Source of the DNA: Glacieibacterium frigidum
GTDB taxonomy: Bacteria; Pseudomonadota; Alphaproteobacteria; Sphingomonadales; Sphingomonadaceae
NCBI RefSeq assembly: GCF_007097155.1
Contig: NZ_VJWA01000001.1
Coordinates: 310,001-374,000, forward strand
Length of the DNA stretch: 64,000 nt
Direction: 5' to 3'
Position numbers and translations under genes: made by a program. Each line of letters begins with the position of its first letter. Position 1 is the stretch's first letter. This document shows, in pieces, positions 35,508 through 44,580 of this stretch. The notes under the pieces were generated by a model that ran no database searches, was not told the origin of the DNA, and was given only the letters and a program-made list of their open reading frames with translations.

Positions 35508-36857
35508 TTACCGACCTCGCGAGCGCAGTGGGTTGACCACGACGCGCGGGTCGCGCGGCGGGCGGGCACCGCCGCCGCCGCCGCCACCGCCGTTGCCGCG
35601 GCCACGACCGCCGCCTGCACCGCCGGCACCGGCACGGCGGCCGGCCATCGACTGCGGGTGACGCTCCTCGCGCACCGGCTGCGGCGACGCACGCTCGACC
35701 TTCGCGGCGGCCGAGACCAGCGCGCGGAAGTCTTGCGGCAGCGGCATGCGGACGATCTCCTGCCGCGTCAGCTTCTCGATGTCCTTCAGGTACGGCTTCT
35801 CGTCGTCGGCGCAGAACGCCACGGCCTGGCCCGCCGCACCCGCACGCGCCGTCCGCCCGATGCGGTGGACGTAGGACTCGGGGACGTTGGGCAGCTCGTA
35901 GTTGAAGACGTGGCTGACGCCGGTGACATCGATGCCGCGCGCCGCGATGTCGGTGGCGATCAGCACCTTGACCTTGCCGGCCTTGAAGTCGGCGAGGGCA
36001 CGCTCGCGCTGGCCCTGGCTCTTGTTGCCGTGGATCGCAGCGGACTGGATGCCGGCGTTGCCGAGCTGGCGGACGACGCGGTCGGCGCCGTGCTTGGTGC
36101 GGGTGAACACCAGGCTGCGCTCGACGCCCTCCTTGCGAAGCTCGATCTGGAGCAGCGCGGGCTTTTCCGACTGGTTGACGAGATAGACCGACTGCTCGAC
36201 GCGCTCGGCGGTCGTGGCGGCGGGCTTGACCGAGACCTTGGCCGGGTTGGTCAGGAACTTGGCGGCGAGATCCTCGATGGCGCGCGGCATGGTCGCCGAG
36301 AAAAACAGGGTCTGGCGCTGCTTCGGCACCATGGTGACGAGGCGCTTCAGCGCGTGGATGAAGCCCAGGTCGAGCATCTGGTCGGCCTCGTCGAGGATCA
36401 GCACCTCGACCATGCGCAGCGTGATCGCGCCGCGGTCGATCAGGTCGATCAGGCGGCCCGGGGTCGCGACGAGGACGTCGACGCCGTACTGCATGGCGCG
36501 CTCCTGCCGGTTAATCGGCACGCCGCCAAAAACCGTCTCAACACGCAGCTTCATGAACTTGCCGTAGGCGGTGAAGCTCTCGGCGATCTGGCTTGCGAGC
36601 TCACGCGTCGGCGCGAGCACCAGGCAGCGGACATGGCCGCGGCCGAGCTGCTTCGGGGCGGCGGCGAGGCGGTGCAGCGTCGGCAGCGCGAACGCCGCGG
36701 TCTTGCCGGTGCCGGTCTGCGCGATGCCGCACAGGTCGCGGCCCTGCATGACGATCGGGATCGCCTGGCACTGGATCGGGGTGGGTTCGGTATAGCCCTT
36801 GGCGTCGAGCGCGCGGGCGAGCGGATCGGCCAGGCCGAAGTCGGTAAAAAAGGTCAT
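35508..36857 (-). CDS. rhlE: DEAD-box RNA helicase (RhlE-type)
   Basis: A 449-residue RNA helicase. Motifs in order: Q motif EPTPIQCQAIP, I AQTGTGKTAAF, Ia PTRELASQ, Ib TPGRLIDLI, II DEAD in LILDEADQMLDLGF, III FFSATMPRAIEDL, and the C-terminal lobe VLIATDIAARGIDV and HRIGRTARAG. The tail from about residue 395 is a basic Gly/Arg/Pro-rich RNA-binding region ([20 protein letters not shown]). It acts in RNA unwinding, ribosome assembly and cold response. A 168-nt leader precedes the ATG. Confidence 0.95.
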   Translation of the reverse strand: MTFFTDFGLADPLARALDAKGYTEPTPIQCQAIPIVMQGRDLCGIAQTGTGKTAAFALPTLHRLAAAPKQLGRGHVRCLVLAPTRELASQIAESFTAYGKFMKLRVETVFGGVPINRQERAMQYGVDVLVATPGRLIDLIDRGAITLRMVEVLILDEADQMLDLGFIHALKRLVTMVPKQRQTLFFSATMPRAIEDLAAKFLTNPAKVSVKPAATTAERVEQSVYLVNQSEKPALLQIELRKEGVERSLVFTRTKHGADRVVRQLGNAGIQSAAIHGNKSQGQRERALADFKAGKVKVLIATDIAARGIDVTGVSHVFNYELPNVPESYVHRIGRTARAGAAGQAVAFCADDEKPYLKDIEKLTRQEIVRMPLPQDFRALVSAAAKVERASPQPVREERHPQSMAGRRAGAGGAGGGRGRGNGGGGGGGGARPPRDPRVVVNPLRSRGR

Positions 36858-37090
36858 GGATATAGCTCGTAATCTGAGCGTGCGCGCGCCTGTCGGTCAC
36901 GCGAACGCGGGTTCGCTGACGACCCGCGTGATGGGGGCGGCCCTGGGGCTTGCGGCTGAGGAGGGGTCGGGCGAAAAGCCGCCGATCACGCACCCGTCCT
37001 GGCGGCGATGCCGCTGACGCCAGTACGATATGGTGCAGTGCGGCGGGAAAGTCAATTGGCGGTGGGCTGGCGGGCAGGCTAGGGTGACTG
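36858..37090. other. Intergenic leader/promoter region between rhlE and the DUF423 gene
   Basis: 233 bp without a gene. On the minus strand, a TTGACT (37055-37050) and CATATC (37032-37027) pair with 17-nt spacing gives a likely rhlE promoter and a leader of about 160 nt. The leader holds an 8-bp perfect hairpin (36905-36912 with 36922-36929). Structured long leaders are common on cold-inducible RNA helicase genes. No clear promoter is seen for the rightward gene. Confidence 0.45.
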
Positions 37091-37480
37091 ATGGCCCGTT
37101 ATCTCCCCGTCCTCGCGGCGTTCAACGCGCTCGTCGCGATCACCTTCGGCACCTTCGCCGCGCACGGCATCAAGGACCCGCAGGCTCGCGACTGGATCAT
37201 GACCGGCGTGCTGTTCCAACTGCCGCACGTCGCCGCGGTCTTCGCGCTGCTCGGCTGGCGGGACACGCCGATGGTGCGCGGCGGGGCGTGGCTGATCGCG
37301 GTCGGCAGCCTGATCTTCGCGGGCGTCCTCGATGCGCTGGCGCTCGGTGCCCCGCGCGGCGTCGCGGCCCTCGCGCCGATCGGCGGTACCGCGATGATGG
37401 CAGGCTGGGCGTGGCTGGTCATCGCGGGCATCGCGAGTCCGGCGATGGACAAGATGCTGGGAAGCAAGCGCGACGCTTGA
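37091..37480 (+). CDS. DUF423 family membrane protein
   Basis: A 129-residue protein with four predicted helices. ATG 37091. The start ARYLPVLAAFNALVAITFGT with FGTFAAHGIKD and later VLFQLPHVAAVFALL, SLIFAGVLDALALGAP and GGTAMMAGWAWLVIAG fit DUF423 (YwdK-like), small membrane proteins of unknown function. Nothing suggests an enzyme. A promoter for the next gene overlaps its stop codon. Confidence 0.88.
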   Translation: MARYLPVLAAFNALVAITFGTFAAHGIKDPQARDWIMTGVLFQLPHVAAVFALLGWRDTPMVRGGAWLIAVGSLIFAGVLDALALGAPRGVAALAPIGGTAMMAGWAWLVIAGIASPAMDKMLGSKRDA

Positions 37481-37507
37481 CCCGTAGTCGTCAACCATTA
37501 TCATGGT
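37477..37507 (+). promoter_or_regulatory. Promoter and inverted repeat before the RHH-like/coiled-coil pair
   Basis: TTGACC (37477-37482), 16-nt spacer, TATCAT (37499-37504). A perfect inverted repeat ACCAT-N4-ATGGT (37494-37507) overlaps the -10 box. The arrangement suits autoregulation by the DNA-binding-like product encoded just downstream. Confidence 0.5.
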
Positions 37508-37525
37508 CATTGTCAGGAGATGGTG

Positions 37526-37870
37526 ATGGCAGCGACAGAGCGTGTAGTGGTGCTATTCGAACCGGCGGAGAAGCGTGCTCTGCAGTCGCGCGCTGCCGCC
37601 GCAAGTTTGAGCATGGGCGAGTTCATCAAGCGCGCGGTGATCGGTGCCGAGGCTTCGCCGAATGCGGACCAGCAGGCCGAACTCGAAGTGCTGGCGACCG
37701 AATTGGAGAAGGCGGTCGTCCGGATGAGCGACCGGCTCGACACGACCATCGCGCGGGTCGATGCGACACTCGATCCTGGCCGCGATGCCGAGCGCCGCGC
37801 GCGGATCGAGGCCGAGGTTGCCGGGCTCGACCTTTCGGGGGTTGCAGCACTGCTCGGCCGCGCTGCCTGA
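37526..37870 (+). CDS. Ribbon-helix-helix-like small protein
   Basis: A 114-residue protein. ATG 37526 is chosen because AGGAG (37515-37519) lies 6 nt before it; an in-frame ATG at 37520 touches the RBS. The N-terminus ERVVVLFEPAEKRALQSRAA followed by SLSMGEFIKRAVIG resembles the beta-strand plus two helices of ribbon-helix-helix proteins (beta strand, xxEKxxLxxxAxxxxxSxxEFIRxA). Residues 55-115 are helical and probably coiled. No close named relative is recalled. It shares one base with the next gene (TGATG). Confidence 0.72.
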   Translation: MAATERVVVLFEPAEKRALQSRAAAASLSMGEFIKRAVIGAEASPNADQQAELEVLATELEKAVVRMSDRLDTTIARVDATLDPGRDAERRARIEAEVAGLDLSGVAALLGRAA

Positions 37871-38058
37871 TGAGCGTCTTCGATCGGATCCTGTCGGCGA
37901 CGCGCAGCATCATCCTGTTCGAGCATCGCGTCGATCAGCTGACGGCGCAGGTCGAGAAACTTTCGAGCGCGCATGATCAGCTGCGTGACCGCGTCCTGCG
38001 ACTGGAGATCATCATCGGCGAGGCGCAGCGCCGCGCCGAGACGCCGCGGCTGACCTGA
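37870..38058 (+). CDS. Small coiled-coil protein
   Basis: A 62-residue protein, ATG 37870 overlapping the stop of the preceding gene by 1 bp. The amphipathic N-terminus (SVFDRILSATRSIILFEHRV) is followed by a heptad region (VDQLTAQVEKLSSAHDQLRD and RVLRLEIIIGEAQRR). It looks like a dimerising partner of the RHH-like protein. No function is known. It is followed after 3 bp by the convergent aldolase gene. Confidence 0.68.
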   Translation: MSVFDRILSATRSIILFEHRVDQLTAQVEKLSSAHDQLRDRVLRLEIIIGEAQRRAETPRLT

Positions 38059-38061
38059 GTC

Positions 38062-38838
38062 TCAATCCCGGAAAGACGGATCGAGCCGGTCGAGCTTGCG
38101 CAGCAGCGCCGGCCACGCCAGCCGGTCTGCGACGATGCCGAGGCCCGCGCTGCCCTGGCCCGCAGCCTTCTCGGGCGTGCCCTGCGGCGCGGCGTTGAGC
38201 CCTGCGATACCCGCCGACAGCGCCTTGATCTGGGCGTCGCAGGCGCGTTCGAGGAAATACATCTTGATGAAGCACTGGCCGACGGTCGCGCCGACGGTCA
38301 GCGTGCCGTGGTTGCGCAGGATCATCGCGTCCTTGGTACCCAGATCCTCGACCAGCCGCTCGCGTTCCTCGAGGTCGGTCGCGACGCCCTCATAGTGGTG
38401 GTAGGCGACCTGCTCGCGGATCAGCATCGCGGTCTGGGTGATCGGCATCAGCCCCTCCGCCTGCGCCGCGACCGCCTGGCCGCTCGATGTGTGGAGGTGC
38501 ATCACCGCCTGCGCATCGTCGCGCGCCATGTGGATCGCCGAGTGGATAGTGAAACCCGCCGGGTTCACGAGATACGGCGTCGGCATCACCGGATGCCCAT
38601 CGACGTCGATCTTGACGAGGCTCGACGCGGTGATCTCCTCGAACATCAAATTATACGGGTTGATCAGGAAGTGATGCTCGGGGCCGGGCACGCGCGCCGA
38701 CAGATGCGTGAAGATCAGGTCGTCCCAGCCGTATAGCGCGACCAGGCGATAGGCGGCCGCCAGGTCGACGCGGACCGCCCATTCCTCAGGCGTGACGCTC
38801 GACCGGACATCGTCGACCGATTTCAGGACAGTGGCCAT
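38062..38838 (-). CDS. Class II aldolase/adducin-domain protein
   Basis: A 258-residue protein with the class II aldolase fold: AAYRLVALYGWDDLIFTHLS, NPYNLMFEEITASSLVKID, the metal-binding MHLHTSSGQAVA pair, LRNHGTLTVGATVGQCF (the distal His) and a C-terminal helical end. Members cleave or epimerise sugar phosphates or related hydroxy acids with zinc; many bacterial paralogues have unknown substrates. Here no sugar catabolic genes are nearby, so the substrate is open. The start ATG 38838 is supported by conservation of MATVLKSVDDV-type ends. Confidence 0.85.
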   Translation of the reverse strand: MATVLKSVDDVRSSVTPEEWAVRVDLAAAYRLVALYGWDDLIFTHLSARVPGPEHHFLINPYNLMFEEITASSLVKIDVDGHPVMPTPYLVNPAGFTIHSAIHMARDDAQAVMHLHTSSGQAVAAQAEGLMPITQTAMLIREQVAYHHYEGVATDLEERERLVEDLGTKDAMILRNHGTLTVGATVGQCFIKMYFLERACDAQIKALSAGIAGLNAAPQGTPEKAAGQGSAGLGIVADRLAWPALLRKLDRLDPSFRD

Positions 38839-38865
38839 GGAACGCGCTCCGGGTTGACGTGCGCG

Positions 38866-39039
38866 TCAGTCTGCCGGAACCGCAGGGCTTTGGGAAGCGC
38901 CGCGCGTCATGCGGCACTTGTCGGAGCAGTAGCGGACATTCTCCCAATCGCGCTCCCATTTCTTGCGCCACGCGAACGGGCGGCCACAGGTCAGGCACGG
39001 CTTCGACGGCAGATCGGCCTTGTGGCGCATCCGGGGCAT
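38866..39039 (-). CDS. DUF2256 zinc-ribbon protein
   Basis: A 57-residue protein starting at ATG 39039 ([12 protein letters not shown]) or the second ATG 9 nt later. It has two CxxC-like pairs, CLTCGRPF and CSDKC, around [20 protein letters not shown]. This is the DUF2256 pattern of small zinc proteins of unknown role. The gene ends 27 bp before the aldolase start on the same strand, so it may be in the same transcript. Confidence 0.85.
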   Translation of the reverse strand: MPRMRHKADLPSKPCLTCGRPFAWRKKWERDWENVRYCSDKCRMTRGASQSPAVPAD

Positions 39040-39111
39040 GCGCCAGGATAGGCCGAACTGTCACGGAACCGCCCTAGAAAAGCGCGGGTGCGGCATTGGG
39101 GAGTATCGATC

Positions 39112-40728
39112 ATGCGTAGCGAGTTCGACCGGCGGGGGCTGCTAAGCCTCGGATTGAGCGGCGGCGCCCTGGCGCTGCTGCCGGGCAGTGCGGCCGCTGC
39201 GCCGATGCGCGGCTTCACCCACAGCGTCGCGAGCGGCGATCCGGCGGGCACGTCGGTGCTGCTTTGGACGCGCTATGTCGGGACGGGGAGCGCCGCCCAG
39301 CCGCTGCGCGTCGAGGTCGCCGCCGAACCCGGCTTCGGGCACATCGTCGCGCGCGCCGAGGGCGTCGCCGATCCCGCCGGCGACTGGTGCGTGCGCGTCC
39401 GCGCCGACGGGCTGACGCCCGGCAAATGGTATTTCTACCGCTTCGTCGGTCCCGACGGCGTGCGCTCGGAGACGGGACGGACGCGCACCCTGCCGCAGGG
39501 CCGCACCGACCGCTTCAACGTCGCGGTGTTCAGCTGCTCGAACATCGGCTTCGGCTTTTTCAACGCCTATGGCCACGCCGCTAAGCGCAACGACATCGAC
39601 CTCGTCGTCCACGTCGGCGACTATCTCTACGAATACGAACACGGCAAGTATCCCGACGCCGGCAAGGGCATTCCCAGCCGGCTCGCGGGCCCGGCGGGCG
39701 AGATCGTCAGGCTGGAGGATTATCGCACGCGCTACGCCGACTACCGCCGCGATCCCGACCTGCGCGCATTGCACCGGCGCTTCCCGATGATCAGCATCTG
39801 GGACGACCATGAGTTTACCAACGACGCCTGGAAAGACGGCGCCGAGAATCACCAGCCGAACGAGGGCGATTGGGCGACACGCAAGGCGGTGGCGCGCCAA
39901 GCGTATCAGGAATGGCTGCCCGTCGCGCCGCGGGCGTACAATCGCTACGACATCGGCGACCTCGCGTCGCTGCTGGTGCTCGATACCCGGGTCGAGGGGC
40001 GTGACAAGCAGCTGTCGCTGGCGCCGGTGATCAAGGGCGGGCGCGAGGCGCTGATCGGCTTCCGCGACGGTGCGTGGAGCGATCCGAAGCGCACGCTGCT
40101 CGGCGTCGAGCAGGAGAAGTGGGTCGCCGAGAACCTGAAGGCATCGACGGCGGCGGGCACGCGCTGGCAGCTCGTCGCGCAGCAGCTGGTGATGGGCAAG
40201 GTCGTCGCGCCGAAGCAGGCCGCCGACTGGCTCGGCCCCGACGCCCCGGCACGCGCCAAGGCCTATATGCAGGCCGGCCAGCTGGCGGCGAGCGTCGGCC
40301 TGCCGATGAACCTCGACAGCTGGGGCGGCTACGACCCGGCACGGTCGCGCTTCCTCAAGAGCGCGCAGGATGCGAACGCCGACCTCGTCGTCGTGTCCGG
40401 CGACAGCCACAACGCCTGGGCGTGCGACCTGGCGGAGGGCGGCAAGCCGGCGGGCGTCGAGTTCGCCGGGCAGGGCGTGACCTCGCCGGGATTCGAAGCG
40501 GCGCTCAAGGCCGATCCGAAAATCGTCGCGGCGGGCGTCGTCGGCGCGAACCCTGAGCTGAAATGGGCCGACCTGTCGCGGCGCGGCTACCTGACGGTCG
40601 CGTTCACGCCCGACGCGGCGCGCGCCGACTGGGTGTTCATGCAGTCGATCCTGTCGCCGACCTACGCCACCAGCCGCGGCCAGGCGGCGACGGTGCGGCG
40701 GGGCGAGCGGCGGATGACGCTGGCCTGA
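39112..40728 (+). CDS. phoD: Alkaline phosphatase D family protein (Tat-exported)
   Basis: A 538-residue metallophosphatase. The N-terminus FDRRGLLSLGLSGGALALL is a twin-arginine signal with a hydrophobic core, cut near SAAAA. PhoD signatures: FTHSVASGDPAGTSVLLWTR, AVFSCSNIGFGFFNAYGH, LVVHVGDYLYEYE, ISIWDDHEFTNDAW and VVSGDSHNAWACDL. It hydrolyses phosphodiesters or monoesters outside the cytoplasm with calcium and iron. ATG 39112 is used instead of GTG 39088 because the Tat motif then sits near the N-terminus. No PHO box was identified by eye. Confidence 0.95.
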   Translation: MRSEFDRRGLLSLGLSGGALALLPGSAAAAPMRGFTHSVASGDPAGTSVLLWTRYVGTGSAAQPLRVEVAAEPGFGHIVARAEGVADPAGDWCVRVRADGLTPGKWYFYRFVGPDGVRSETGRTRTLPQGRTDRFNVAVFSCSNIGFGFFNAYGHAAKRNDIDLVVHVGDYLYEYEHGKYPDAGKGIPSRLAGPAGEIVRLEDYRTRYADYRRDPDLRALHRRFPMISIWDDHEFTNDAWKDGAENHQPNEGDWATRKAVARQAYQEWLPVAPRAYNRYDIGDLASLLVLDTRVEGRDKQLSLAPVIKGGREALIGFRDGAWSDPKRTLLGVEQEKWVAENLKASTAAGTRWQLVAQQLVMGKVVAPKQAADWLGPDAPARAKAYMQAGQLAASVGLPMNLDSWGGYDPARSRFLKSAQDANADLVVVSGDSHNAWACDLAEGGKPAGVEFAGQGVTSPGFEAALKADPKIVAAGVVGANPELKWADLSRRGYLTVAFTPDAARADWVFMQSILSPTYATSRGQAATVRRGERRMTLA

Positions 40729-40730
40729 CG

Positions 40731-41378
40731 ATGCTCCAGCTCTTCGCCCACCCCTTCTCGTCCTACTGCCAGAAGGTGCTGATCGCGCTGTACGAGAACG
40801 ACACGCCGTTCGAATGGCGGCGCGTCGACGAACCCGACGCGATGGACGAGCTGGCGGCGCGCTGGCCGTTCAAGCAATTCCCGATCCTGGTCGACGAGGA
40901 CGAGACGATCGTCGAGGCGACGATCATCATCGAGCATCTGGCGATCCATCATCCGGGACCGGTCGCGATGCTGCCAGCCGACCCCGGGGCGGCGCTCGAC
41001 GTCCGCGCGCTCGACCGCTTCTTCGACAATTATGTCATGACCCCGCAGCAGAAGATCGTCTTCGATCATCTGCGGGAGCCCGGCGACCGCGACGCCGTGG
41101 GAGCAGCCCAGGCGCGCGCGATGCTGGAGACGGCCTATACCTGGCTCGACCTGCACATGGCGGACCGCGAATGGGCGAGCGGCGACTTCAGCCTCGCCGA
41201 CTGCGCCGCGGCGCCTGCGCTGTTCTACGCCGACTGGACGCATCCGATCCCGGCGCGCTTCGCCAACGTCCACGCCTATCGCCGCCGCTTGCTGGCGCGC
41301 CCGTCGTTCGCTCGCGCGGTCGACGAGGCGCGCCCGTTCCGCGCCTACTTCCCGCTCGGCGCGCCCGACCGCGACTGA
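40731..41378 (+). CDS. Glutathione S-transferase family protein
   Basis: A 215-residue cytoplasmic protein. ATG 40731 is 3 bp after phoD. The thioredoxin-like domain has LFAHPFSSYCQKVLIALYEN (a Ser or Cys active-site region) and FKQFPILVDEDETIVEATII. The helical domain contains ASGDFSLADCAAAPALFYAD, the GST N-capping and hydrophobic staple motif. The substrate is unknown; it is a separate lineage from the zeta-class protein at 18.4 kb. Its last 34 bases overlap the convergent peptidase gene. Confidence 0.9.
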   Translation: MLQLFAHPFSSYCQKVLIALYENDTPFEWRRVDEPDAMDELAARWPFKQFPILVDEDETIVEATIIIEHLAIHHPGPVAMLPADPGAALDVRALDRFFDNYVMTPQQKIVFDHLREPGDRDAVGAAQARAMLETAYTWLDLHMADREWASGDFSLADCAAAPALFYADWTHPIPARFANVHAYRRRLLARPSFARAVDEARPFRAYFPLGAPDRD

Positions 41379-43480
41379 GCCGTGGCGGCGGGCGCAAAGC
41401 CCTTGTCACGCAGCCATGCATCGACCTTGGGATCGCGCCCGCGGAAGTTGCGGAAGGCGGTCGCCGGGTCGACGGTGTTGCCGACCGACATGATCGTATC
41501 GTGGAAGCGCTTGGCGACTTGCGGGTCGAAGGCGCTGCCGGCCTCGGTGAACGCCTCGAAGGCATCGTTGTCGAGGACTTCGGCCCAGAGATAGCCGTAA
41601 TATCCCGCGGCATAGCCCTCGCCCGCGAAGATGTGCCCGAATGCCGGGATGCGGTGGCGCATGACGATCTCCGACGGCATGCCGAGTTCGGCGAGCGTCG
41701 TCTTCTCGAACGCCTTGGGGTCGATCGGCGACGCGCCCGCCAGGTGCAGCTTCATGTCGATCAGCGCGCTCGCCTGCGCCTCGACGACCGAGAAGGCGAG
41801 GTTGAACAGGTTCGCCGCCTCGATCTTCTTGATCAGCGCGGGCGGCAGCGGCTCGCCCTTGGCGTTGACGAAGAACTTCCGCACTTCGGCGGTGTCGAAG
41901 AAATGCTCGTGGATCTGGCTCGGGAACTCGACGAAGTCACGCACCGTGTTGGTCCCCGACACCGTCGGGTAGGTGACGTTCGAGTTGAGGCCGTGCAGCG
42001 CATGGCCGAACTCGTGGAACATCGTGCGCGCGTCGTCGAAGCTGATCGTCGTCGGCTGGCCTTCGGGCGCCTTGATGAAGTTCGAGTTGTTGGAGACGAT
42101 CGTCGGCACCTCGCCGTCGTAGCGCGACTGCTCGCGGTACGCGCTCATCCACGCGCCCGAATTCTTGCCGGCGCGCGCGAACGGGTCGAAGTACCACAGG
42201 CCGACATGCTTGCCGCCGCGGGTCACCTTCCAAACCGTCACGTCGGGGTGGAAGACGGTGACGTCATTCACCTGCGTGAAGGTCAGGCCGTAGTTCTTCT
42301 CGGCGACCCAGAACATCGCCTTGCGGATGTTGTCGAGTTGCAGGTACGGCTTCACCTCGTTGAGATCGAGGTCGTACTTCGCCTTGCGGACCTTCTCGGC
42401 ATAGTAGCGATAGTCCCAGGGCGCGATCTTGAAGCCGCCCTTATCGGCGTCGACGACCGCCTGCATCACCGCAACATCCTTGCGGACCTGTTCGACGGCG
42501 GGCTTCCACGCCTGCAGCGACAGCGCCAGCGCGGTCTCCGGGTTCTTCGCCATGCGGTCGGCCAGCGTCCAGTGCGCGAAGGTCGGATAGCCAATCAGCT
42601 TCGCCTGCGCGGCCCGCAGCGCGAGGATCTGCGTGACGAGGGCGTTGTTGTCGGTCGAGCCGCCGCCGTCGCCGCGCGACGTCCACAGGCGGAAGCCCTT
42701 CTCGCGCGCCGCGCGGTCGTCGGCATAGGTCAGGAACGGCTCCATCGACGAGCGGGTGTTCGAGATCACCCATTTGCCGGGCACGCCGCGCTTGACCGCC
42801 TCGGCCGCCGCCGCGTCGACCTGTGCCTTGGGCAGGCCCTTGAGCTGCGCCGCGCTGTCGAGGGTCAGGAACAGCGACTCCTCGTCCGCCAGCTGGTTCT
42901 GCGCGAACTTCGCGTACAGGCCCGCGAGCTTCTGATTGTTCGCCGAAAATTCGATCTTCTGCGCCGGCGTCAGCTTGGCGCCCTGCTGCGCGAAGCGGTT
43001 CCACACAACCCAGGTCAGGCGCTGCTGCTCGGGCGTCAGCTTCGCTTTGTCGGGGGAGTTGTAGACGGCGTCGACGCGCGCGAAGAGGGCGGCGTTCTGC
43101 GTGATACGGTCGCCGAGCGCGGCATACTTCGGGAAGACCTCGGTCTCGACCTTCTGGAAGTCGGCGGTCTTCAGGTTGCCCGACCAGACGCCGAACAGCG
43201 CCCCGCCGCGCGACAGCGCCGCGCCCGAACGCTCCATCGCGACGATCGTATTCTCGAAGGTCGGCGGCGCGGGGTTGTTGGCGATCGCGTCGATCTCGCG
43301 CAGCGTCTCGGCGATGGCGACGTCCATTGCGGGGACGAAGTCGGCGACGCGCACCTTGTCGAACGCAGGCGTGCCGCCGTACGGCCCCGTCCACGGTGCG
43401 AGGAGCGGGTTGGCGGTCTGCGCGGCGAGCGGCGCCCCCACGATTGCGGCAGCGACACCGATCATCAGCCTGGCCTTCAT
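41345..43480 (-). CDS. Secreted M3 oligopeptidase (Dcp-like)
   Basis: A 711-residue zinc metallopeptidase. The signal peptide is [20 protein letters not shown]. His489-Glu490-His493 in the [12 protein letters not shown] motif bind zinc; the third ligand lies in the following helix. The long helical N-domain (FEAMQxxx-like helices through about residue 400) forms the narrow channel that limits substrates to short peptides. The signal places it in the periplasm, unlike the cytosolic Dcp. The ATG overlaps the aroB stop by 4 bp, an unexpected coupling. Confidence 0.94.
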   Translation of the reverse strand: MKARLMIGVAAAIVGAPLAAQTANPLLAPWTGPYGGTPAFDKVRVADFVPAMDVAIAETLREIDAIANNPAPPTFENTIVAMERSGAALSRGGALFGVWSGNLKTADFQKVETEVFPKYAALGDRITQNAALFARVDAVYNSPDKAKLTPEQQRLTWVVWNRFAQQGAKLTPAQKIEFSANNQKLAGLYAKFAQNQLADEESLFLTLDSAAQLKGLPKAQVDAAAAEAVKRGVPGKWVISNTRSSMEPFLTYADDRAAREKGFRLWTSRGDGGGSTDNNALVTQILALRAAQAKLIGYPTFAHWTLADRMAKNPETALALSLQAWKPAVEQVRKDVAVMQAVVDADKGGFKIAPWDYRYYAEKVRKAKYDLDLNEVKPYLQLDNIRKAMFWVAEKNYGLTFTQVNDVTVFHPDVTVWKVTRGGKHVGLWYFDPFARAGKNSGAWMSAYREQSRYDGEVPTIVSNNSNFIKAPEGQPTTISFDDARTMFHEFGHALHGLNSNVTYPTVSGTNTVRDFVEFPSQIHEHFFDTAEVRKFFVNAKGEPLPPALIKKIEAANLFNLAFSVVEAQASALIDMKLHLAGASPIDPKAFEKTTLAELGMPSEIVMRHRIPAFGHIFAGEGYAAGYYGYLWAEVLDNDAFEAFTEAGSAFDPQVAKRFHDTIMSVGNTVDPATAFRNFRGRDPKVDAWLRDKGFAPAATAQSRSGAPSGK

Positions 43481-44580
43481 CTGTTTTTCCCCAAGTCCGC
43501 GAGCCTCTGCCCGAGGAAGATTTCGACTGCCGCGAGCGACACGTCCGTCGCAACGAAAGCCTGCCCTATACCGCGCGCGAGGATGAACGCGAGGTTGCCC
43601 GCCGCCATCTTCTTGTCCTGCCGCATGTGCGCGATGAGGTCGGCAGCGTCGGCGGGAAGCGGATCGACGGGCAGCCCGGCCGCGACCAGATGCGCCCGCA
43701 CCCGCGCCGCATCGGCGGCGCTGCATAGACCTTGGCTCGCAGAGAAGTCGAACGCCAGCGCCATGCCGGTGGCGACCGCCTCGCCGTGCAGCAGCCGGTC
43801 GGAGAAGCCCGCCTCCGCCTCGAGCGCATGGCCGAAAGTGTGGCCGAGGTTGAGAAGCGCGCGGATGCCGCTCGTCTCATGCTCGTCGGCGGCGACGGTC
43901 GCGGCCTTGGCGCGGCACGACACGGCGATGGCGTTCGTCAGCGCGTCCTCGTCGCGCGCCAGCAGGGCGGCGACATTCGCCTCGCACCAGTCGAAGAAGC
44001 CGGGGTCGCCGATCAGCCCGTACTTGACGACCTCGGCATAGCCGGCTCGCAGCTCGCGGTCGGGCAATGTGTCGAGCAGGTCGGGGTCGATCAGCACCAG
44101 CTCGGGCTGGTGAAACGCCCCCACGAGGTTCTTGCCGGCGGCCGCATTGATCGCGGTCTTGCCGCCGACCGAACTGTCGACCTGCGCCAACAGGGTCGTC
44201 GGCACCTGCACGAACTTGCAGCCGCGCCGCAGGATCGCGCAGGCGAAGCCCGTCAGGTCGCCGATCACCCCGCCGCCGAACGCCACGACGGTATCGCCGC
44301 GCTCGACGCCGCTCGCGAGCAGCCGCTCGACGACGCTCTCCAGCGTGCGCCAGTTCTTGGTCGCCTCGCCGGGCGGCAGGACGATGACCTCGCCCATCAG
44401 CTCGCCGAGGCCGGCGCGCAGCTGGTCGAGGTGGAGCGCGGCGACGCTCGCATCGGTGACCACCGCGACGCGGCGTTTCACCCCGACGGCCGCGAGGTGG
44501 CGGCCGGCGTTGCCCAGTTCGCCGCCGCCGATGTGGATCGGGTAGCGCCGCGCGCCCAGCGCGACCTCGACGGTGATCAT
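43477..44580 (-). CDS. aroB: 3-dehydroquinate synthase
   Basis: A 367-residue enzyme that converts DAHP to 3-dehydroquinate in the shikimate pathway, NAD and zinc dependent. Signatures: [75 protein letters not shown], and [20 protein letters not shown] (metal-binding). The ATG 44580 overlaps the aroK stop. The aroK-aroB pairing is standard; the overlap with the M3 gene is not. Confidence 0.97.
   Translation of the reverse strand: MITVEVALGARRYPIHIGGGELGNAGRHLAAVGVKRRVAVVTDASVAALHLDQLRAGLGELMGEVIVLPPGEATKNWRTLESVVERLLASGVERGDTVVAFGGGVIGDLTGFACAILRRGCKFVQVPTTLLAQVDSSVGGKTAINAAAGKNLVGAFHQPELVLIDPDLLDTLPDRELRAGYAEVVKYGLIGDPGFFDWCEANVAALLARDEDALTNAIAVSCRAKAATVAADEHETSGIRALLNLGHTFGHALEAEAGFSDRLLHGEAVATGMALAFDFSASQGLCSAADAARVRAHLVAAGLPVDPLPADAADLIAHMRQDKKMAAGNLAFILARGIGQAFVATDVSLAAVEIFLGQRLADLGKNR

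Noticed and set aside
35562-35640. GC-rich repetitive tract as a repeat element
   Set aside because: It encodes the Gly/Arg-rich tail of the RNA helicase.
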